The notes under the pieces: generated by a model | The model's database searches: none | What the model was told of the DNA's origin: nothing | What the model saw: the letters and a program-made list of their open reading frames with translations, nothing else | Source: Rhodanobacter sp. | GTDB taxonomy: Bacteria > Pseudomonadota > Gammaproteobacteria > Xanthomonadales > Rhodanobacteraceae | Assembly: GCA_004298015.1 (NCBI GenBank) | Contig: SCSE01000002.1 | Span: 62,001-126,000 of the forward strand | Direction: 5' to 3' | Length of the DNA stretch: 64,000 bases | Shown: positions 10,097-23,424 of the stretch, piece by piece | Numbering within the stretch: position 1 is the stretch's first letter | Layout: each line of letters starts with the position of its first letter | Made by a program: the position numbers and the translations under genes

Positions 10097-10372
10097 ATGC
10101 CTGATGCAGCGACCTCCTCATCCCCCCGCAACGCGGGCGCACCGCACGCAAATGCTTCGGCGGAGCCCCCGGTGAGTCCGCCGGCACCGAAGCCTTCGCC
10201 GCCGCTACCTTCACCGCCGGCACCTTCACCGCAGCCGGTGCCATCGCCTCCCGTTCCGGGGCCCGCGCCAGCGCCGCCTCCGGGGCGCGGGCCCGAGTCG
10301 CCGCCGCTGACCGACCCGGAGCCGCCGCCGAACCCGATGGGCGATCCTCCGATACCCACGGTAACCTCCTGA
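10097..10372 (+). CDS. proline-rich hypothetical protein (91 aa)
   Basis: About 40 percent of the residues are proline, in runs such as SPPAPKPSPPLPSPPAPSP from residue 26 onward, ending MGDPPIPTVTS. There is no signal peptide or globular domain. Low complexity makes the opposite strand read as a glycine-rich frame (10395 to 10051), so the coding strand is not fully certain. The plus frame is favoured because it starts cleanly at ATG 10097 after the small membrane-protein gene and because short Pro-rich proteins are common in this bacterial group. Function unknown. Confidence 0.45.
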   Translation: MPDAATSSSPRNAGAPHANASAEPPVSPPAPKPSPPLPSPPAPSPQPVPSPPVPGPAPAPPPGRGPESPPLTDPEPPPNPMGDPPIPTVTS

Positions 10373-10461
10373 AAAGTGCCGCGATGCGGCCGCAACGTCC
10401 GTGACCTCAGCGTGGCAGACCGAAATGGGAAAGCGCTTGCTGAAGCATTCGACGACCTCCG

Positions 10462-11352
10462 TCAGGGCACCGGATGCCCCTTGCTGGCGGCCCAGATCGC
10501 GTACCAGTCTTCGGCATCAAGCACGACGTCGAGCGCGGCCCTCGCCTCGCGCAGGCCTTCGATGCGACGGGTGCCGGTGATCGGGTGGGGACGCGACGGA
10601 TGGCGCAGAATCCACGCATAGGCGAGTGTGGCCACGCTGATGTCCAGGCGTGCGGCGATGGCGGTCATTTCCGCCCGCAGCCGCAGTGCCTGTGCATCGT
10701 CGCCGCTGAACAGCCGGCCGCCGCCCAGGGGCGACCAGATCATCGGCCGCAGCCCGAGCTGCTGCGCCTGGTCGAGGCTGCCATCGTCCAGCGCGTCCAT
10801 CATCAAGGGCGAGAGTTCAAGCTGGTTGGTGGCCAGCGGGTAGTGCTGGTGCAACAGGGCGAACTGGCCCGGACGATGGTTGGAGACTCCCCAGTGCGCC
10901 ACCTTGCCTTCGCGAGTCAACGTGCTGAAGGTCTCCGCCAGTGCGGCGGCATCCAGCAGGTAGTCGGGGCGGTGGATCAGCACCAGATCCAGGCGCTCGG
11001 TGTGCAGCTTGGTCAGGGATTGTTCCACCTGGGAGCGCACGTAGGCCGCCGTGGTGTCGTAGTAGTTGACCCGGTATGGGCGCTCGGCCGAACGCAGCCG
11101 GATCCCGCACTTGGTCACCAGCTGCATCTTCTCGCGCAGTGCCGGGGCCGCCTTGAGGGCTTCGCCAAACAGCGTCTCGGCGCGGTAGTCGCCATAGATG
11201 TCCGCATGGTCGAAGCTGCTGATGCCAAGCTCCAGCGCCTGCTCGATCCAGCGTACCCGGGCGGGCACATCAAGATTCCATGTGGTCAGACGCCACAGAC
11301 CCGCGATCACGGGGGAGAGAGTGATGGGCGCGGGAGGCGCAAGCTGCGACAT
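10462..11352 (-). CDS. aldo/keto reductase, YdhF-like
   Basis: NADPH-dependent aldo/keto reductase of the branch that contains E. coli YdhF (oxidoreductase of unknown substrate). The ATG at 11352 gives MSQLAPPAPITLSP and a 296-residue protein. Markers are GISSFDHADIYGDY (catalytic Asp and Tyr), LVTKCGIR (catalytic Lys), LDLVLIHRPDYLLD and WGVSNHRPGQF. C-terminal ITGTRRIEGLREARAALDV matches the cofactor-binding end of the family. A longer open frame reaches 11568 but adds unlike sequence. It is divergent from the photolyase gene with a 142-bp gap that must hold both promoters. Confidence 0.92.
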   Translation of the reverse strand: MSQLAPPAPITLSPVIAGLWRLTTWNLDVPARVRWIEQALELGISSFDHADIYGDYRAETLFGEALKAAPALREKMQLVTKCGIRLRSAERPYRVNYYDTTAAYVRSQVEQSLTKLHTERLDLVLIHRPDYLLDAAALAETFSTLTREGKVAHWGVSNHRPGQFALLHQHYPLATNQLELSPLMMDALDDGSLDQAQQLGLRPMIWSPLGGGRLFSGDDAQALRLRAEMTAIAARLDISVATLAYAWILRHPSRPHPITGTRRIEGLREARAALDVVLDAEDWYAIWAASKGHPVP

Positions 11353-11494
11353 GGTAGTTCCGGGTGGGGTGATCGGGGACACGCGCATCGCGCGCGTGGC
11401 GTCGTGGTTGGGGACGAAGCGCTCGGTCGGAAGTTTACCGCGGCGTGGCGAATGACGGTCATGGAGGTGCATGCCGTCGTCTAGACTGGCGGGC

Positions 11495-12919
11495 ATGAGT
11501 ACTGCCATCGTGCTGTTTCGTCGCGACCTGCGACTCGCCGACAACCCTGCACTCACTGCCGCGTGCAACGCGCACGACCGGGTTGTACTGCTATATATCC
11601 ATGACCTTCACGGCGACGGTGGCTGGCAGCCTGGCGCCGCCAGTCGCTGGTGGCTGAACCATGCCCTGGCGGCGCTGCAGCTTTCGCTGCATCAGCGTCA
11701 GGCAAATCTGCAGCTACGCCAGGGCGACAGTCTGCAGATCCTGCGCGACACGGTGCGGGAGACGGATGCGAGCGCAGTCTACTGGAATCGATTGTACGAA
11801 CCGGCGGCGATCGCGCGCGATACCGTGATCAAGGCCGCGTTGCGTGAGCAAGGTGTCGCGGTGCACAGCAGCAACGCGGCGCTGTGGTGCGAGCCATGGC
11901 AGATCGCGACCGGGCAGGGAGCGCCCTACCGGGTGTTCACCCCCTACTGGCGCAAGCTGCGGGCACAGCTTGATGCGGCCGCGCCGTTGCCGGTGCCGTC
12001 GGCCTTGCGCGGTGCCTGGGCCGGGCCGGACTTGCCGTTGCAGGACCTGGACTTGTTGCCACGCATTGGCTGGGACCAGGGGCTGCGCCAGGGCTGGACA
12101 CCGGGTGAGCTGGGTGCGCAGGAGATGCTGGAGATCTTCGCCGACGACGCCCTGGGGGACTACCTCCATGCGCGTGACATGCCGGCACGTCACGGTACCT
12201 CGCGACTGTCACCGCACCTGCATTTCGGCGAAATCTCACCGCGACAGATTCATTATCAGTTGCTGGCACGGGCACAGGCGCAGGCAGTGGATGCAAGGCG
12301 ACGCCCGGATATCGAACCCTGCTTGCGCGAACTGGGCTGGCGCGAGTTTGCCCATCATCTGCTGTATCACTTTCCGCAAACGCCGACCGAAAACTTCAAT
12401 CCGCGTTTCGACGGGTTTCGCTGGGCCGAGGTCGATGAGATACGGCTCGACGCCTGGCGGCACGGGCGAACCGGGATTCCACTGGTCGATGCCGGCATGC
12501 GCGAGTTATGGCATACCGGCTGGATGCACAACCGCGTGCGCATGGTGGTGGCCAGTTTTCTGACCAAGAACCTGCGCCAGCACTGGCGTCACGGCGCGTA
12601 CTGGTTCTGGGACACGCTGGTGGATGCCGACCTGGCCAACAACACGCTGGGCTGGCAATGGGTCGCCGGCTGCGGAGCCGACGCGGCACCGTACTTCAGG
12701 GTCTTCAATCCGCTGACCCAGGCGAAGAGATTCGATCCGCAGGGTGACTACCTGCGGCGCTGGTTGCCCGAATTGGCCCACGCCCCCTCGCCCTTGCTGC
12801 ATGAGCCGTGGAAAGACAGCGGATTGATGCGACGCAGCGGCTACCCGGTAGCGCTGGTCGATCTGGCCGAATCGCGGCGGCAGGCGCTGTGTGCTTACCA
12901 GCAGTTGCGCGACGGCTGA
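11495..12919 (+). CDS. phrB: deoxyribodipyrimidine photolyase
   Basis: Repairs cyclobutane pyrimidine dimers in DNA with blue light, using FADH- and an antenna chromophore. The start ATG 11495 gives MSTAIVLFRRDLRLADNPAL, the standard beginning of the antenna domain; 474 residues is typical for class I enzymes. The FAD domain carries TSRLSPHLHFGEISPRQ near residue 235, GWREFAHHLL, GIPLVDAGMRELWHTGWMHN and the WFWDTLVDADLANN / GWQWVAGCGAD signature. It is the downstream neighbour of, and divergent from, the aldo/keto reductase. Confidence 0.96.
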   Translation: MSTAIVLFRRDLRLADNPALTAACNAHDRVVLLYIHDLHGDGGWQPGAASRWWLNHALAALQLSLHQRQANLQLRQGDSLQILRDTVRETDASAVYWNRLYEPAAIARDTVIKAALREQGVAVHSSNAALWCEPWQIATGQGAPYRVFTPYWRKLRAQLDAAAPLPVPSALRGAWAGPDLPLQDLDLLPRIGWDQGLRQGWTPGELGAQEMLEIFADDALGDYLHARDMPARHGTSRLSPHLHFGEISPRQIHYQLLARAQAQAVDARRRPDIEPCLRELGWREFAHHLLYHFPQTPTENFNPRFDGFRWAEVDEIRLDAWRHGRTGIPLVDAGMRELWHTGWMHNRVRMVVASFLTKNLRQHWRHGAYWFWDTLVDADLANNTLGWQWVAGCGADAAPYFRVFNPLTQAKRFDPQGDYLRRWLPELAHAPSPLLHEPWKDSGLMRRSGYPVALVDLAESRRQALCAYQQLRDG

Positions 12920-12951
12920 ATGCCGGCGGCGCCAACTGCCACGATCGATGA

Positions 12952-14151
12952 TTACTCCGGTAATCGGGGCGCTTCGGCCGCGATGGCATCGCGCTTCAGC
13001 AACCACGCCAGCACCGGTGGCGTCACCATCGCGGTGAGCAGCGACATCGCCACAATGATCGCGTAGATACGTTCATTGAAGACCCCCGCTGCCAATCCGA
13101 GACTGGCAATCACCACGCCCACTTCACCGCGCGGCACCATGCCGAAGCCGACGATACTGGCGCTGCGGCCACCGAGCGACAGCGCACCGAGAAAGCCCCC
13201 GGCCAGTTTTGAGACGATTGCGATGACCGTGACCACGGCGAGCATCAGCAACGCGTCCATGCTGGCCAACTCGGAGAGATTGACCTTGGCGCCGGTAACC
13301 ACGAAAAAGAACGGCGTCAGGAAGGACAACAGCGGCAGGGTCTGGTGTTCAAGCTCATCACGCTGGCGCGTTTCGGACGCGATCATGCCGGCGAGGAAGG
13401 CGCCGATGATCGCCGCCAGACCGAAGCGGGTCGACAGCCAGGCCAGCCCAAGGCAGATCGCCAGCACCACAGTCAGTGCCGAATGCGGACTGATTGGCGC
13501 CTCCAGCCAGTTCGACCGTCGGCGCATCACATGGGTGCCACCCCAGCCGATGACGGCGACGAAACCGATCGCGCCGCCCAGCGTCAGCAGCAGCGATTGC
13601 AGGTTCAGCGAGCCACCGCCCTGCAGCGAGGAAACAATACCGAGCAGCAGCATGGCGAGGATGTCGTCGATCACGGCCGCGCCGAGTATCACCCGGCTCT
13701 CGGTTCGCTGTAGCACGCCAAGCTCCTGCAGCACGCGGGCGGTGATGCCGGCCGAGGTGGCGACGAAGGCCGCAGCGACAAACAACGACTTGACCCACTC
13801 GAAGCCTTCGCCATGCGCCCACAGGGCGCCGGCCGCGAACGGCAGGATGACACCGAGCACGCCTACCAGAAAAGCGCTCTTGCCGACCTTCTTCAAGTCT
13901 TCCAGCCGGGTTTCCAGCCCGACCGAAAACAGCAGCAGGATCACGCCGATCTCGGCCAGCACGTCCAGCGGCGTGCCCGGCATGATTTGCGCGGGGGTGA
14001 GCCAGCCCAGCAACGAGGGACCGACCACGCAGCCGGCGGCGATCTCCCCGACGACCCCGGGCAGCTTCAGCCGTTGCGCGACTTCCGCGCCAATCTGGGC
14101 GGCGACGAAGATGATGAAGATGGTGAGCAGAATGTCGCTGGCATGGTGCAT
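12952..14151 (-). CDS. CPA2-family cation:proton antiporter
   Basis: Membrane Na+ or K+/H+ antiporter of the CPA2 (KefB/NapA) superfamily. ATG 14151 is preceded by GGAAGGAAG and gives 399 residues with about twelve membrane helices. Motifs: LPGVVGEIAAGCVVGPSLLGWL at the N-terminus, VGLETRLEDLKKVGKSAFLVG, AAFVATSAGITARVL in the unwound-helix region and AAVIDDILAMLLLG, which has the ion-binding double Asp. It ends soon after the last helix with no RCK/TrkA_N domain, unlike KefB/KefC. It is 50 bp downstream of nhaD and probably in the same transcript. Confidence 0.9.
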   Translation of the reverse strand: MHHASDILLTIFIIFVAAQIGAEVAQRLKLPGVVGEIAAGCVVGPSLLGWLTPAQIMPGTPLDVLAEIGVILLLFSVGLETRLEDLKKVGKSAFLVGVLGVILPFAAGALWAHGEGFEWVKSLFVAAAFVATSAGITARVLQELGVLQRTESRVILGAAVIDDILAMLLLGIVSSLQGGGSLNLQSLLLTLGGAIGFVAVIGWGGTHVMRRRSNWLEAPISPHSALTVVLAICLGLAWLSTRFGLAAIIGAFLAGMIASETRQRDELEHQTLPLLSFLTPFFFVVTGAKVNLSELASMDALLMLAVVTVIAIVSKLAGGFLGALSLGGRSASIVGFGMVPRGEVGVVIASLGLAAGVFNERIYAIIVAMSLLTAMVTPPVLAWLLKRDAIAAEAPRLPE

Positions 14152-14201
14152 CTGCGGGGCTTCCTTCCAGGAGGGGTAACCGGTGCGGCGGCGAGCGGGG
14201 C

Positions 14202-15593
14202 TCAGTGGCCGCCGAACAGGTGGGCGTTCATCCACATGTGCAACGCGATGCTGGCGACATAGCCCAGCGCAATCGCCCAGGTCCAGCGCAGGTGGCTCAT
14301 GAAGGTGTATTGCCCGCGCGAAGCGCCCATCAGTGCCACCCCCGCCGCGGAGCCGACGGACAACAGGCTGCCGCCGACGCCGGCGGTAAGCGTGATCAGC
14401 AGCCACTGGCCGTGGTCCATCGCCGGGCTCATCTTCAGCACCGCGAACATGATCGGGATATTGTCCACGATCGCTGAGAGCACACCCATGATCGAATTGG
14501 CGATGGTGAACCCGAGGTTGCCGTACAGGTGCACCGATGCCAACTCCAGGTAGCCCAGTGCCGCAAGGCCGCCGACGCAGGCAAATACGCCGTAGAAGAA
14601 CAGCAAGGTATCCCACTCCGCATTGGCGATGATGCGGAAGATCGAATAGGTCTGCGGCTCGATGTTCTGCGCCAGCGCATAACGGCGCTGGCGATAGTCG
14701 ATGCGGGTGGCGAGGATGTTCAGCAGGGCCAGCCCGGTGAGCATGCCGTAGGCGGCAGGCATCCCCAGCCACTGGCGACCGACCACGGTGATTGCGATGG
14801 TCAGCCCGAAGGTCAGGCAGATACTGATGCCGCCATGCTTGATCGGGCTGCTGCCTTCGGCGGGCTCCGGGCGACCTTTCGGCACCGCCAGGAACATCGC
14901 TACCGCCGGTATCAACCAGTTGACCAGCGACGGCAGGAAGATGTGGAAGAAGTCGAAGAACTGCGCCTTGTTGGCCTGCCATACCATCAGGGTGGTGATG
15001 TCACCGAAGGCGCTCCAGGCACCGCCGGCGTTGGCGGCCACCACCAGGTTGATCAGCGCCAGCGTGGTGAAGCGCGCATTGCCTGCACCGACCGCCAGGA
15101 TCACCGCCGACATCACCAGCGCGGTGGTCAGGTTGTCCAGCACCGGCGACAGGAAAAACGCCAGCAGCCCGGTAATCCAGAACAGCGAGCGGTAACTGAA
15201 ATTGCGCTTGGTCAGCTGGGTGCGCAACGCCTCGAACACGCCCCGTTCCCCCATCGCGGTGACATAGGTCATCGCCACCACCAGGAAGAAGAAAATTTCC
15301 GCGTATTCCAGGAACATCGCCTCGAAGGCATGCTTCGCCTGCTGGGCGCCGTCACCACCGGTTTTCCAGGCAATCAGCCCCCAGATCAAGGCCGCGGCCA
15401 GCATCACCGGCTTGGACTTGGCGATATGGATCCGTTCTTCCAGGATCACCCCGACATAGGCCAGCACGAACAACGCCAGCGCGATCCAGCCAACCGGATC
15501 GGCGACCAGGTGAAAGTTGACGTCGGCGTCGGACGCAGACGCAAGGGCAGGGGTACTGGCCAGCAGTGCGACCAGTGCGGTGATCCATCGCAT
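14202..15593 (-). CDS. nhaD: NhaD-type Na+/H+ antiporter
   Basis: Sodium:proton antiporter of the NhaD family (ion transporter superfamily), used for Na+ export and pH homeostasis. 463 residues with a cleavable-looking N-terminus (MRWITALVALLASTPALASA) and about twelve membrane helices. Visible blocks include LAYVGVILEERIHIAKSKP, DNLTTALVMSAVILAVGAG and GDITTLMVWQANKAQF, plus AIVDNIPIMFAVLKM and a late GVGGSLLSVGSAAGVALMG. First gene of a two-antiporter unit with the CPA2 gene behind it. The remnant of an MFS gene lies immediately upstream. Confidence 0.93.
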   Translation of the reverse strand: MRWITALVALLASTPALASASDADVNFHLVADPVGWIALALFVLAYVGVILEERIHIAKSKPVMLAAALIWGLIAWKTGGDGAQQAKHAFEAMFLEYAEIFFFLVVAMTYVTAMGERGVFEALRTQLTKRNFSYRSLFWITGLLAFFLSPVLDNLTTALVMSAVILAVGAGNARFTTLALINLVVAANAGGAWSAFGDITTLMVWQANKAQFFDFFHIFLPSLVNWLIPAVAMFLAVPKGRPEPAEGSSPIKHGGISICLTFGLTIAITVVGRQWLGMPAAYGMLTGLALLNILATRIDYRQRRYALAQNIEPQTYSIFRIIANAEWDTLLFFYGVFACVGGLAALGYLELASVHLYGNLGFTIANSIMGVLSAIVDNIPIMFAVLKMSPAMDHGQWLLITLTAGVGGSLLSVGSAAGVALMGASRGQYTFMSHLRWTWAIALGYVASIALHMWMNAHLFGGH

Positions 15594-15645
15594 CGGAAAT
15601 CCTCGGGGCGAAATCGCCTGGTTGATCGCCGTACAGGGTACCAGC

Positions 15646-15930
15646 TCAACCCGCTCGCGCCCGCCTGCCCGGCGGGGTCCCGCCCAGCGCCCTGGCTAGC
15701 ATCGGTACCGCGGTGTTGACGATGGTCCAGGCCAGCGCCTGCATGAAAAGCGATGCAGCCACCAGCCAGACCAAGCCGCGAACGCGCGGGCGGGTGGAAA
15801 CGTCATCGCGCATCGTCACCGTTGCATCGGTTGTCGGGGCGGGGCGGGCGGCGGTGTCGTCGGATCTGGCCGGTGGCGATACCTGCTGTGACAAGTTGTT
15901 TTCCGCGCAACGACGCTGCACGGTCATCAC
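15646..15930 (-). pseudogene. remnant of a DHA2-type MFS transporter (N-terminus only)
   Basis: The frame contains a single membrane segment, LVWLVAASLFMQALAWTIVN, followed by TAVPMLARALGGTP, which is the hallmark first helix of EmrB/QacA-type drug transporters. After about 94 codons it stops, and the rest of the expected roughly 450-residue protein is missing because the nhaD gene begins only about 50 bp further on. The upstream 60 codons look unlike a normal N-terminus. Read as a deletion remnant; the match is by recognition of the helix-1 motif only. Confidence 0.5.
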
Positions 15931-16054
15931 TGTTTCAGCACCTGTCGCGATGTATGGTGGCGGCCGACAAGTCTTCGATCACGCGCGCCGGAGCGGTTTC
16001 GTTCCGGCGTGTGCTTTTGTGCGGCTGGAGCCGCCCGTACACAGGAACGCATGC

Positions 16055-16465
16055 ATGAGCAGCAAACCCCCAATCACGGTTTCCCGCGTCGATATCGACC
16101 GCATCGAAGCCTTGCTGGAGCACCTGCCCGCCGCCGATGCCGGCAAGTTCGAAGCGCTGCGCGCCGAACTCGACCGTGCCGAGGTGGTCGAGCCGTCGGC
16201 GGTGCCGAATCACATCGTGACGATGAATTCCACCATCACGTTCGAGGAAGAGGGCAACAGTGACAAGCTTACCCTGACCCTGGTGTATCCGGCGGCGGCC
16301 GGAGCTCCCGGTACCGTATCGATCCTGGCGCCGGTGGGCAGCGCGCTGCTCGGTTTGTCGCGTGGCCAGGAGATCGACTGGCCGATGCCCGACGGGCGTA
16401 AACGCCGGGTCCGCGTACTGGAGATTCGCTACCAGCCGGAAGCGGGGGGGGCGCCACGTCGCTGA
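16055..16465 (+). CDS. rnk: nucleoside diphosphate kinase regulator, Rnk/GreA-type fold
   Basis: Rnk-family protein: a short N-terminal coiled-coil followed by a GreA/GreB-like C-terminal domain that binds RNA polymerase in characterised homologues. The ATG at 16055 gives MSSKPPITVSRVDIDRIEAL and 136 residues, the normal length; the frame is open further upstream but without family sequence. Conserved features are the N-terminal helix pair up to residue 50 and the C-terminal VSILAPVGSALLGLSRGQEI, then WPMPDGRKRRVRVLEI. It converges with the PAP2 gene, with only 7 bp between the two ends. Confidence 0.9.
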   Translation: MSSKPPITVSRVDIDRIEALLEHLPAADAGKFEALRAELDRAEVVEPSAVPNHIVTMNSTITFEEEGNSDKLTLTLVYPAAAGAPGTVSILAPVGSALLGLSRGQEIDWPMPDGRKRRVRVLEIRYQPEAGGAPRR

Positions 16466-16472
16466 GCGGGAT

Positions 16473-20652
<4,180 letters not shown>

Positions 20653-20653
20653 A

Positions 20654-21073
20654 ATGACCGCTGCAAGGCCTTTGTTGCCGGCGATTCACCACGTTGCGTT
20701 GATCTGTTCGGACTACAGCCGTTCGAAGGCGTTCTACAGCGAGACGCTTGGCCTGCGCATTGTTCATGAGGCATACCGTCGTGAACGCGATTCATGGAAG
20801 CTCGATCTGGAAATATCGCCCGGTGTGCAACTGGAGCTGTTTTCGTTTCCGCATGCGCCGCCGCGTCCCTCGAAACCCGAAGCCCAGGGGCTTCGGCACC
20901 TGGCTTTCGCCGTGCCGTCAGTGGCGGCGACCGTGGCTGAATTGCGGCACCGTGGTGTCGCCTGTGAAGCGATCCGGACGGACGAGTACACCGGTCGCTG
21001 TTTCACTTTCTTCGCCGATCCCGATGGCCTGCCGATCGAATTGTACGAGATGACCCCAGCGGCATCGAGCTGA
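20654..21073 (+). CDS. VOC-family (glyoxalase I-like) protein, YaeR/GloA2 type
   Basis: Vicinal-oxygen-chelate fold protein of the YaeR/GloA2-like subgroup; the catalytic substrate is unproven. 139 residues in two beta-alpha-beta-beta-beta modules. It starts IHHVALICSDYSRSKAFY, where the first His is a metal ligand, continues with VQLELFSFP (Glu ligand) and LRHLAFAVPSV (second His), and ends in FFADPDGLPIELYEM (second Glu). The start ATG is one base after the epmA stop codon, so ligA, epmA and this gene form one tight transcript. No glutathione genes nearby. Confidence 0.85.
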   Translation: MTAARPLLPAIHHVALICSDYSRSKAFYSETLGLRIVHEAYRRERDSWKLDLEISPGVQLELFSFPHAPPRPSKPEAQGLRHLAFAVPSVAATVAELRHRGVACEAIRTDEYTGRCFTFFADPDGLPIELYEMTPAASS

Positions 21074-21139
21074 CGTCGCCGCGCTGTATTGACGTGTGCC
21101 TGGCTGTCTTGCCCGTGTTGCGCCACACTCGTGGGAAGG

Positions 21140-21826
21140 CTAAAAATCGAGTTCCTGCGCGGCGCATAGGTAGTCGACCAGGGGTGCGGCCTGCCTGAAG
21201 GTTGTGACGACCGCGCGTAGCAAATCGTCGGAGCAGGCCAGGTCCTCGTTGAAGCCGGCCGAGGCAACGAAGTCCTTGCGTTTGAGGTCGTCGATCAATT
21301 CATGCGAAGGGTCGTAGCCGCGTGGCGGACGGATCAGCGACTCGCCACCCATCGTCAGGTGCTTGCGAAAGGCTGTGCTGCGGGTGGCGCGTTGCCACGC
21401 TGCGGGATTGTCGACCAGAAACTCACGGATGTGCTTCAGCGCCTCGGTGTCCGGATGCCACATGCCGCCACCCGCAAAGCAGTCCCCTGGCTGGATGTGC
21501 ACGTAAAAGGAGGGTGCCGGGATCTCATGCCGCCGCTGGTGGAAAAAGCGTGCGCCTTGCCACGGCTTGTAGGGCAATTTGTTGTGGGAGAAGCGGGTGT
21601 CCCGATGAATGCGAAACAGCGAGCCGCCCTGCTTGCGCGTGTCGGCGCGGTAGTGGGTGCTGATCTTGGCCAGCGGCGCCTGCAAGTCGCCAATCAGCTG
21701 CAGGAAGGGCTCTCGGACGTGGCGCTCGTAATCCGCTTTGTGGGCATGGAACCACTCGCGGCTGTTGTGAGCGTCCAGGGCGCGCAGGAAGCGGAAGGTT
21801 GCGGGGCTGAAATAAGTCTGGGGCAT
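21140..21826 (-). CDS. DUF2461 / TIGR02453-family protein
   Basis: Uncharacterised cytosolic protein family. 228 residues, the usual length. It begins with FSPATFRFLRALDAHNSREWF, has the family block DTRFSHNKLPYKPWQGARFF and a later FYVHIQPGDCFAGGGMW, and ends in RAVVTTFRQAAPLVDYL. Biochemical role unknown. It is probably transcribed with, but separated by 60 bp from, the exonuclease gene on the same strand. It converges with the VOC gene across 66 bp. Confidence 0.88.
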   Translation of the reverse strand: MPQTYFSPATFRFLRALDAHNSREWFHAHKADYERHVREPFLQLIGDLQAPLAKISTHYRADTRKQGGSLFRIHRDTRFSHNKLPYKPWQGARFFHQRRHEIPAPSFYVHIQPGDCFAGGGMWHPDTEALKHIREFLVDNPAAWQRATRSTAFRKHLTMGGESLIRPPRGYDPSHELIDDLKRKDFVASAGFNEDLACSDDLLRAVVTTFRQAAPLVDYLCAAQELDF

Positions 21827-21887
21827 GCTGGTCCATCATGGGAAACGAAGCGGGGTACGTTGCGCCAGCGTGATGCGAGGCGTTTGC

Positions 21888-23333
21888 TCAGTGGACGTCG
21901 ATGCTGGCCGCAAGCTCCTCACCCCAGGCCTGGAGCTGGTCGAGCAGCGGCAGCCTGTGCTGTGTTCGTGGGTCGGCGCGCAGTTCGGTCAGGCGGGCGA
22001 AGTAGTCGTCCAGAGCCAGGCCGGTCAACGGGGTGTGGCGGGTCAGGCGGGCCTCGCGGAAGGCTTCCCAGCGCAGCTGTTCGTCGGCATCCAGTGTTTC
22101 GGGCCAGTTGCGCGCACGGTAGCGGAACAGCAGCTCGGCATAGCGTGGGTCACGAAACGGAAACGCGTGCGTAGCGAGCTGCGACGGCGGCGTGGCGCGT
22201 ACTTGTGCCAGCAATGCCTTGTCGGCGTCGGGGAGGAATCCGCCACCGTACAGCGCCAGCTCGGGGTCTTCCGGTGGCGGCAAGTCGGCGGCGCGTTGAA
22301 AAACCCGGCGCAGTTTTTCAGCCAGTCCATCGACCGCCTGCAAGACGTCGCGGTGCGCCAGGCAGCGGGGCAGATCCAGTTGCAAGCGCTGCGTGTCGGC
22401 GCCACGCAGGGTCGACAGCGGGGCCAGTGCTGGCGCGCGATTGGTTCGCACGGTACGCAACGGAATGCGTTCGATCCCTTCGGGCAGGTCGGCGCGGGCG
22501 GTAAAGATGCGGTCGGCGATCTCGTCCTCGTCCAGCGCCAGCCAGGCGGTGGGGTCGGTCGCCAGGTCGTAGACGATCACTTCGCCACTGCGACTCGGGT
22601 GGGGCGCAAGCGGGGCGATCACGGCGAGGCAGTGCCGACTTGCGGGATAGCGTGATGACACATGCACCACTGGCGTCATGTGGATTACGTCGAGCAGCTC
22701 GAACGCTTTCTGCTTGCGCCGCAGGTTGTAGTACCACTGCCATAGACGCGGCTGGCGCACGCGGATGAGCCGTGCCAGGTCGATCAGTGCGTGGACGTCC
22801 GACAAGGCGTCATGCGCGCGCTCCTGGGTGAGCTGGTTGGCCTGGGCAAGGTGTTCCAGCTTGAAGCTGGGCGAGCCGTCTTCGCGCCGGGGCCAGTGGA
22901 TGCCTTCCGGGCGTAGCGCCTGGCACAGGCGCACCAGGTCGATCAGGTCCCAGCGTGAATTGCCGTTTTGCCACTCGCGGCCGTAGGGCTCGAAAAAGTT
23001 GCGGTAAAGCATCTGCCGGGTGAACTCGTCATCGAAGCGCAGCGAGTTGTAGCCGACGCTGCAGGTGCCCGGAGCTGCCAGTTGTTCATGCACGCGTGCG
23101 GCAAATTCGGCCTCGTTGACGCCTTCGCGCTCGGCCAGTTGCGGGGTGATGCCGGTAATCAGGCAGGCATCGGGGTGCGGCGGCATTTCCCGTGGTGGCT
23201 TGCCATAGAACATCACCGGTTCGCCGACAATTTCCAGTTCCAGGGTGGTGCGGATGCCGGCGAACTGCACCGGGCGGTCGCGCCGCGGGTCGGCGCCGAA
23301 GGTCTCGTAGTCGTGCCAGAAGAAAGTCTGCAT
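21888..23333 (-). CDS. sbcB: exodeoxyribonuclease I
   Basis: 3'-5' exonuclease on single-stranded DNA, acting in recombination and mismatch repair. 481 residues. The N-terminal DnaQ-like nuclease domain has FFWHDYETFGADPRRDRPVQ (first acidic DxE motif), CSVGYNSLRFDDEFTRQML (second Asp) and HDALSDVHALIDLARL (HxxxxD). The SH3-like and C-terminal helical domains follow, with PVVHVSSRYPASRHCLAVIAP and FRYRARNWPETL. It is divergent from orn with a 91-bp gap. Confidence 0.95.
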   Translation of the reverse strand: MQTFFWHDYETFGADPRRDRPVQFAGIRTTLELEIVGEPVMFYGKPPREMPPHPDACLITGITPQLAEREGVNEAEFAARVHEQLAAPGTCSVGYNSLRFDDEFTRQMLYRNFFEPYGREWQNGNSRWDLIDLVRLCQALRPEGIHWPRREDGSPSFKLEHLAQANQLTQERAHDALSDVHALIDLARLIRVRQPRLWQWYYNLRRKQKAFELLDVIHMTPVVHVSSRYPASRHCLAVIAPLAPHPSRSGEVIVYDLATDPTAWLALDEDEIADRIFTARADLPEGIERIPLRTVRTNRAPALAPLSTLRGADTQRLQLDLPRCLAHRDVLQAVDGLAEKLRRVFQRAADLPPPEDPELALYGGGFLPDADKALLAQVRATPPSQLATHAFPFRDPRYAELLFRYRARNWPETLDADEQLRWEAFREARLTRHTPLTGLALDDYFARLTELRADPRTQHRLPLLDQLQAWGEELAASIDVH

Positions 23334-23424
23334 GCTCTAGCCGGGAGGGAAATTCCGGTCGATCATCGCATGCGCAAAAGGCAATGCGGCAACACTGGTA
23401 AACTGGCCTGCCGAAGGAGCGCTC

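Noticed and set aside
10051-10395. Glycine-rich minus-strand frame opposite the proline-rich gene
   Set aside because: Mirror image of a Pro-rich coding repeat; the plus frame has the better start and position.
10474-11484. 336-codon plus-strand frame over the aldo/keto reductase
   Set aside because: Lies antisense to a well-supported enzyme and has no recognisable motif.
14529-15719. 396-codon plus-strand frame over nhaD
   Set aside because: Shadow of nhaD, low-complexity His/Gln/Arg composition and no domain.
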